NCBI RefSeq assembly: GCF_023229025.1 | Contig: NZ_JALOAA010000053.1 | Location: 1-10,140, forward strand | From: Sulfurimonas sp. | GTDB lineage: Bacteria > Campylobacterota > Campylobacteria > Campylobacterales > Sulfurimonadaceae | DNA length: 10,140 nt | Direction of reading: 5' to 3' | In this document: positions 6,384-10,140 of the stretch, piece by piece | Layout: each line of letters opens with the position of its first letter | How positions within the stretch are numbered: the stretch's first letter is position 1 | Made by a program: the position numbers and the translations under genes | Notes under the pieces: model-generated | What the model was told of the DNA's origin: nothing | What the model saw: the letters and a program-made list of their open reading frames with translations, nothing else | Databases searched by the model: none

Positions 6384-6830
6384 ATGTCAAATATTCAGGT
6401 TGGAAAAATTTTAGAACTTTTTATCTCTACAAGAGAGAGCTCTAAGAGAGTCAATAAGCCCGTAGTCGAGCTTGATGAGCTTGGTGCTATAGGGGATAAG
6501 TTTTATAATAAGGATAGTAGTCGTTCTATTTTAATTACATCTATAGATAGTTACGATTTAGTTAAAGGTTATGGGATAGATATGCCACATGGATATTTAG
6601 GTGAAAATCTTTTGATTGACTTCAACCCATACTCTTTAGCAATCGGCACAAAACTAAAAATTGGTACTGCGTTGCTTGAGATAAGTCAAAACTGCACAAT
6701 CTGCAATCATCTCTCTACGATAGACAAGCGAATACCTAGGCTTTTAAAAAAAGAGAGGGGTATTTTTGCAAAAGTGATAAAATCCGGAAAAGCAACAAAG
6801 GGTGACGCTGTTTATCTTTTAGAGGGGTAG
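6384..6830 (+). CDS. Small MOSC-domain protein divergent from soxC
   Basis: A 148-residue cytoplasmic protein consisting of little more than one MOSC (molybdenum cofactor sulfurase C-terminal) domain. Typical family features are DELGAIGDKFYNK near residues 30-42, HGYLGENLLI (about 72-81), the cysteine-containing ISQNCTICNHL (cysteines near residues 101 and 104), then ERGIFAKVIKSGKATKGD, close to the YiiM/MOSC pattern that ends in a G-D turn. MOSC proteins bind molybdenum cofactor or carry sulfur for metal-sulfur clusters. This small stand-alone form has no assigned substrate. Being head to head with a molybdenum enzyme gene suggests a cofactor role, which is inference. I chose ATG 6384, with GGTGAG just upstream; GTG codons at 6372 and 6375 are alternatives. 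Its last 19 bases overlap the convergent bioC. Confidence 0.85.
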   Translation: MSNIQVGKILELFISTRESSKRVNKPVVELDELGAIGDKFYNKDSSRSILITSIDSYDLVKGYGIDMPHGYLGENLLIDFNPYSLAIGTKLKIGTALLEISQNCTICNHLSTIDKRIPRLLKKERGIFAKVIKSGKATKGDAVYLLEG

Positions 6831-7504
6831 ATAAAAGCTACCTCAAACTCCAAGTAGCTTAAAGGATACTCTCGAAGAAGCCTTTTGCTCTCTTTATAGT
6901 TTAATATTTTTCTTGCCCCGCTTACACCGCTTCTTTTTATATACTTAAACATATCTCTAGTCGACTCAAATTCAAGTCTATACTCAACAACTTCAAAATC
7001 TGCATTAAAATATCTTTTACAAAGCTTCTCTACCTCATCAGAACTTTTGAGTATGGAGTTTATTGAAGCCGTTTTATTTATAGTTTTAAAAGTATTTGAT
7101 GTAAATATCGCCAAAGCAACAGGAGCATTTAGCCCCTTAATCATGCTAAAAGTCTTATCCAAATCATCTGACCACTGCAGAGCTGAAGCAGAAAAGATGA
7201 AATCATATATATATGTAAGCGTCTCTTTAAAAAGTTTCTCATCATTAAAATCTGCACAAAGAAGCTCTATCTTTGATGATTTTGGATGTAGCTCTAGCAT
7301 CCCCTTTGCAAAATCCACTCCGCAGAAGTGTTCATATTCCCAATCAATTGCTCTACATAGATTTCCGCTTCCGCACCCCAAGTCCAAAATACGTTTTGGT
7401 TTTTGCTTTACATGACTGAGCAGTTTTTCTATAACCATGTTTTGTATAATATTATAGTTATTATAGTGTAGTGCTTGTTTTGAAAACTCTGAACTTATCT
7501 TCAT
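6812..7504 (-). CDS. bioC: BioC-like malonyl-ACP O-methyltransferase, biotin synthesis
   Basis: A 230-residue class I SAM-dependent methyltransferase. Motif I is ILDLGCGSGN (39-48), with the acidic residue that contacts the SAM ribose at Asp64 (GVDFAKGML). BioC traits are the N-terminal FSKQALHYNNYNIIQ helix, SASALQWSDDLD after strand 4, and the distal MFKYIKRSGVSGA segment equivalent to the 'LK..G' region of BioC. Conservation is moderate, so a related methyltransferase cannot be excluded. BioC methylates the free carboxyl of malonyl-ACP so that fatty acid synthesis can build pimeloyl-ACP for biotin. Its ATG overlaps the znuB stop as ATGA (7501-7504), so it is probably translated by coupling as the last gene of the zinc-uptake operon. 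Its 3' end overlaps the MOSC gene. Confidence 0.82.
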   Translation of the reverse strand: MKISSEFSKQALHYNNYNIIQNMVIEKLLSHVKQKPKRILDLGCGSGNLCRAIDWEYEHFCGVDFAKGMLELHPKSSKIELLCADFNDEKLFKETLTYIYDFIFSASALQWSDDLDKTFSMIKGLNAPVALAIFTSNTFKTINKTASINSILKSSDEVEKLCKRYFNADFEVVEYRLEFESTRDMFKYIKRSGVSGARKILNYKESKRLLREYPLSYLEFEVAFIYPSKR

Positions 7505-8298
7505 CGTCTATTTGCAACCAATGAAATAATAAAGATTACGATTATACAAAGCACGATGGTTGCTCCTGATGGAAGTGAAAAGTAAAATGATAATGTCATC
7601 CCAAGCAGTACGCTAAGTAGTGAAAACATAAGAGAGATAAGAACAGTTTTTAAAAACCCTACTCTAAACTGAAGTGCTGCAATAGTAGGGATAATCATAA
7701 GAGCACCTATAAGAAGGCTTCCTACTACTCTTATGGAGAGTGCAATAATGATTGCAACAACGCTTACAAGTAGAAAATTTAAAAAGTTCACTTTTATACC
7801 GCTTGTTTTTGCTACTTCTTCATCATACGCTATAAAGTAGAACTCTTTTGAAAAAAAGAGCAGAGTCGCTAATGATATAGCTCCAAAAACCCCGATAACG
7901 ACAATATCATTACTGCTAACCGAGAGTATTGAGCCAAAAAGATATGAAAATAGTGAGTTGTTAAATGCTCCGCCAAGGGAGACAATAATGATTGCAATGG
8001 CTAGGGAACCTGAGAGTAAAATAGCAAGAACGGCATCACTATAAAGCGCAAACCTGCTTCTTAAATACTCAATCAACCAAGCGGAGATAACTGCAAATAC
8101 TACAGCTGACCATAAAGGATTATACTCTGCAACAAGTCCGATAGCAACTCCAAGAAGAGCCGAATGAGCCAATGTCTCACCAATTAGGGAGTAGCGTTTT
8201 AAAACTACAAAGGTTCCACTTATAGAAGCTAGTACCGCAATGATTATACCGGCTAAAAAAGCTCTTTGCATAAAGTCGTATTCAAACATCTCTAACAT
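7501..8298 (-). CDS. znuB: ZnuB-type zinc ABC transporter permease
   Basis: A 265-residue inner-membrane protein of the ABC-3 permease family with about eight hydrophobic helices. The family segment SLIGETLAHSALLGVAIG follows the first helix, and near the C-terminal third is the SIRVVGSLLIGALMIIPTIA block typical of ZnuB/MntB/TroC permeases. It forms the membrane channel that works with the ATPase encoded just upstream and the binding protein before that. The metal is taken to be zinc from ZnuA; manganese is the alternative. I chose the ATG at 8298, one base after the znuC stop, because the resulting MLEMFEYDFMQRAFLAG start matches family N-termini. An in-frame ATG at 8322 would add eight residues and overlap znuC by 23 nt. 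No clear ribosome site precedes either start, which suggests reinitiation after znuC. Confidence 0.92.
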   Translation of the reverse strand: MLEMFEYDFMQRAFLAGIIIAVLASISGTFVVLKRYSLIGETLAHSALLGVAIGLVAEYNPLWSAVVFAVISAWLIEYLRSRFALYSDAVLAILLSGSLAIAIIIVSLGGAFNNSLFSYLFGSILSVSSNDIVVIGVFGAISLATLLFFSKEFYFIAYDEEVAKTSGIKVNFLNFLLVSVVAIIIALSIRVVGSLLIGALMIIPTIAALQFRVGFLKTVLISLMFSLLSVLLGMTLSFYFSLPSGATIVLCIIVIFIISLVANRR

Positions 8299-8299
8299 T

Positions 8300-9064
8300 T
8301 TAATGCTCGTGCTTATGAACATGAAGAAGGTGTGCGTCTATTCCATATAGTTCGCTCATCTCTTCGCAGCTCAGTGCTTGTTTTGGGTTATTGCAGACTG
8401 TAGCTTTTTGATTTATCGTAAAGAGCCTTGCTATATCATCTGCAATAACGCCTATATCATGTGTTATAAAAACAATAGTAATGCCCTCTTTTTTATTTAA
8501 CTCTCTTAAAAGGGCATAGAAATTTTTTTGTGAGGCTACATCTACGCCTGTATTTGGCTCATCCAAAATCAATATCTCCGGCTTTGAAGCAAGAGCACGG
8601 GCAATCATAACTCTTTGTCTCTGCCCTCCTGAGAGTGTTCCCACCATCTTATCTTTTAGCTCTAATATATCCATCTTAAGCATTGCATCATTAACAAGCT
8701 GCATATCTAGCTTACTAAAAGTTCCAAATATACCTCTTTGTGATGTTATGCCCATTTTTACAATATCTAAAACGGTAGCCGGAAAAGAGCTATCTATTTG
8801 CGCGGCTCTCTGTGGAACATACCCTATCTTATGCCACTCTTTAAAATTTGATAATTTTTTACCATAGATTCTAACCTCACCGCCTGTAGGCTTCTCAAGT
8901 CCTAAAAGCATACGGATAAGTGTTGTTTTACCGCCTCCGTTTGGACCGATTATAGCGATATATTCAGAGCAAAAAATCTCCAAAGATATATTTGATAAAA
9001 TAGTTTGACCCTTAACAACAAAGCTCAGGTTTTTAATATCAAAAATAGGAACTACAAATTTCAT
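8300..9064 (-). CDS. znuC: ZnuC-type zinc ABC transporter ATP-binding protein
   Basis: A 254-residue cytoplasmic ATPase with a complete ABC nucleotide-binding domain: Walker A GPNGGGKTT (residues 40-48), Q-loop Gln85 (YVPQR), signature LSGGQ (144-148), Walker B LILDEP (165-170) and H-loop His202 (ITHD). It powers metal import through ZnuB. The C-terminus is histidine-rich (HLLHVHKHEH), which might sense or buffer metal; such tails are seen in some metal transporters, but the function here is inference. I chose ATG 9064, whose first bases overlap the znuA stop as ATGA. A GTG at 9070 would add two residues. The gene ends one base before znuB. The arrangement implies one polycistronic message and coupled translation. 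Confidence 0.95.
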   Translation of the reverse strand: MKFVVPIFDIKNLSFVVKGQTILSNISLEIFCSEYIAIIGPNGGGKTTLIRMLLGLEKPTGGEVRIYGKKLSNFKEWHKIGYVPQRAAQIDSSFPATVLDIVKMGITSQRGIFGTFSKLDMQLVNDAMLKMDILELKDKMVGTLSGGQRQRVMIARALASKPEILILDEPNTGVDVASQKNFYALLRELNKKEGITIVFITHDIGVIADDIARLFTINQKATVCNNPKQALSCEEMSELYGIDAHLLHVHKHEH

Positions 9065-9978
9065 CTGCACTTCAAAGCTTTAGCTATTTTTTTCAAATTT
9101 CTTCTCATTATCTCTTCATAACTAAGATTTTCTCTTGCCTCATCAGCGGTAATATTGCCAAGAGGTTGAAGCACGTCAACTTCTACATTTGCCTCTTGCG
9201 CTATACTTTTCATCGCTTTATCGCTGAGAAAACTCTCAAAAAATATGACAGGAGTTTTATGCTCCCTTACATGCTCTATCAATTTTATCATATTTTTTCC
9301 GCTTGGTTGAGCCTCTGGGGAGAGTCCGCTAAGGGCTTCTACATTAAAGTTGTAGCGCTTAGATAGGTAAGAAAAAGCGTTATGATTTACGATAATTGTA
9401 TCTAGTTCGCATGCCAAAAGACTCTCTCTATACTCTTGGTCTAATTTTTTTAACATTTTTATATATGTATCTCTATTTTTTTCATATAACGCTCTGTTAT
9501 TTGGAAATAGCAAAATTAACTCTTTTGTAATTTGCTCCGTTGCAAGCATCATGTTTTGAGGGTCTTGCCAATAGTGTGGATCAACACTGCCATGTTTGTG
9601 GTGAGTGTCATGGTGCCCTGAGTGATCTTCATCTTCACACACCTCTATAAGCTTCACATATCTACTTACATTAAGCGCTCTATTTTTAAACTCAAACCCA
9701 TCTATCCAAGGCTCTAGGGAAGCGCCGTTGTAAAGAGTTAAATCACTTTTTAATATCTTTACTACATCCCTTGGTGTCGGCTCATAGCTGTGAGCATCCA
9801 CTCCGAAGGGAAGAATCATAAAGGTATCTGCACTATCACCGACAATGTTTTTTGATATATCGTATAAAGAGAATGTACTTGTAGCAATAGTTGGCTTTTT
9901 ATCTAAGTTTTTAGCGTAAACATAGGGCAATGATACAAAAAGTAAAATAATTATGAGAAGTCTGTTTTTAAAATTCAT
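9061..9978 (-). CDS. znuA: ZnuA-type periplasmic zinc-binding protein
   Basis: A 305-residue cluster A-I substrate-binding protein with a Sec signal peptide (cleavage probably after Ala22 in YVYA). Metal-binding histidines expected for ZnuA are His63 (DAHSYEPTP), His135 (DPHYW) and His199 (VNHNAF). Between the first two is an acidic, histidine-rich loop at about 114-129 (CEDEDHSGHHDTHHKHG), the hallmark that separates zinc from manganese proteins. Where relatives often have LDPLG this protein has LQPLG (Gln271), which removes a possible fourth acidic ligand, as judged by eye. Cysteines are at 113, 190 and 304. It delivers zinc to ZnuB. It is the first gene of a four-gene operon, with GGAAAAA upstream of the ATG as a modest ribosome site, and it is divergent from secG. 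Zinc-dependent control by Zur is expected, but I saw no clear Zur box. Confidence 0.94.
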   Translation of the reverse strand: MNFKNRLLIIILLFVSLPYVYAKNLDKKPTIATSTFSLYDISKNIVGDSADTFMILPFGVDAHSYEPTPRDVVKILKSDLTLYNGASLEPWIDGFEFKNRALNVSRYVKLIEVCEDEDHSGHHDTHHKHGSVDPHYWQDPQNMMLATEQITKELILLFPNNRALYEKNRDTYIKMLKKLDQEYRESLLACELDTIIVNHNAFSYLSKRYNFNVEALSGLSPEAQPSGKNMIKLIEHVREHKTPVIFFESFLSDKAMKSIAQEANVEVDVLQPLGNITADEARENLSYEEIMRRNLKKIAKALKCR

Positions 9979-10003
9979 TAATTTTTCCGAATATTTTTTT
10001 GAA

Positions 10004-10009
10004 ATTATA
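10004..10009 (-). promoter_or_regulatory. Candidate -10 box for znuACB-bioC
   Basis: TATAAT on the minus strand, 25 bp before the znuA ATG. No good -35 lies 16-18 bp upstream, which is common in Campylobacterota promoters. It lies inside the divergent secG promoter region, only 7 bp from the secG -35, so RNA polymerase could hardly occupy both at once. Confidence 0.45.
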
Positions 10010-10016
10010 TCTTATT

Positions 10017-10045
10017 TTGCAACAATTAGTTTTTTTGGGTATAAT
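10017..10045 (+). promoter_or_regulatory. Promoter of secG
   Basis: TTGCAA (10017-10022) and TATAAT (10040-10045) with a 17-bp spacer predict a start near 10052, about 24 nt before the ATG. The -10 is perfect, and the -35 differs from consensus at one position. Confidence 0.7.
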
Positions 10046-10075
10046 TCGCCACTTTTAAAACTCAGGATATATATA

Positions 10076-10140
10076 ATGACAACTAGTTTTCTACTTATTG
10101 TTCAAATAATTTTAGTTATAGTGCTTATAATAGCAGTACT
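10076..10140 (+). CDS. secG: SecG, preprotein translocase subunit (5' end only)
   Basis: Only the first 21 complete codons are in the window, and the gene runs off the right edge. They encode MTTSFLLIVQIILVIVLIIA and onward, a start followed at once by a hydrophobic helix. This matches the first membrane segment of SecG, the small subunit of the SecYEG export channel, especially the LLIVQI opening seen in Campylobacterota. AGGA at 10064-10067 is 8 nt before the ATG. The call rests on a short stretch, and another small membrane protein is possible. Confidence 0.7.
   Translation, partial: MTTSFLLIVQIILVIVLIIAV

Noticed and set aside
6835..6860. 7-bp inverted repeat AAGCTAC/GTAGCTT with a 12-nt loop, as a terminator for the MOSC gene
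   Set aside because: The loop is long, there is no T run, and it lies inside the bioC coding end, so it is weak evidence.
7047..7415. Plus-strand open frame of 122 codons opposite bioC
   Set aside because: It is antisense to a recognisable methyltransferase with intact motifs, and no start signal precedes it.
9979..10075. Zur operator in front of znuA
   Set aside because: Expected from function, but I found no convincing palindrome in the AT-rich gap.

Overview
The window is AT-rich and gene-dense. It looks like the chromosome of a sulfur-oxidising Campylobacterota (Sulfurimonas/Sulfuricurvum type). This assignment is inferred from gene content and style: a soxCDYZ cluster with a two-haem SoxD, a stand-alone ThiD2-type protein, a znuABC-bioC operon, secG next door, and tight AT-rich spacing. 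I could not run a database search.

Left edge (1-479): no protein gene. On the minus strand there is a textbook sigma-70 promoter (TTGACA, 17 bp, TATAAT) with an A/T-rich upstream tract and a long structured leader carrying a boxA-like motif. It most likely drives a ribosomal RNA operon that starts beyond the left edge. A separate plus-strand promoter leads into a Bax-inhibitor-1/YccA-type membrane protein (480-1178), which overlaps a small ThiD2-like thiamin-synthesis protein (1171-1578). A hairpin separates these from the convergent genes that follow.

Centre (1671-6113, minus strand): a thiosulfate-oxidation cluster transcribed soxC, soxD, soxY, soxZ, then a periplasmic metallo-beta-lactamase-fold protein. 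SoxYZ carries the sulfur intermediates on a C-terminal cysteine of SoxY. SoxCD (molybdenum subunit plus dihaem cytochrome) oxidises the bound sulfane sulfur. SoxC and SoxY have Tat signals, while SoxD seems to be a lipoprotein. The cluster has a near-ideal promoter followed by two exact 13-bp direct repeats in the early leader, an 11-bp perfect hairpin across the soxD stop, and a 10-bp perfect hairpin just after soxZ. SoxX, SoxA and SoxB are not in the window.

Divergent from soxC is a small MOSC-domain protein (6384-6830), which overlaps the end of the convergent bioC.

Right side (6812-9978, minus strand): znuA-znuC-znuB-bioC, with 4-nt or 1-nt junctions throughout. This is a zinc ABC importer followed by the malonyl-ACP methyltransferase of biotin synthesis. 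Divergent from znuA is the start of secG (10076 to the right edge), with a good promoter of its own.

I found no mobile element, CRISPR array, tRNA or clear pseudogene. The less ordinary observations are regulatory (operator-like repeats, internal hairpins), the lipobox on SoxD, and the coupling of bioC to zinc uptake.
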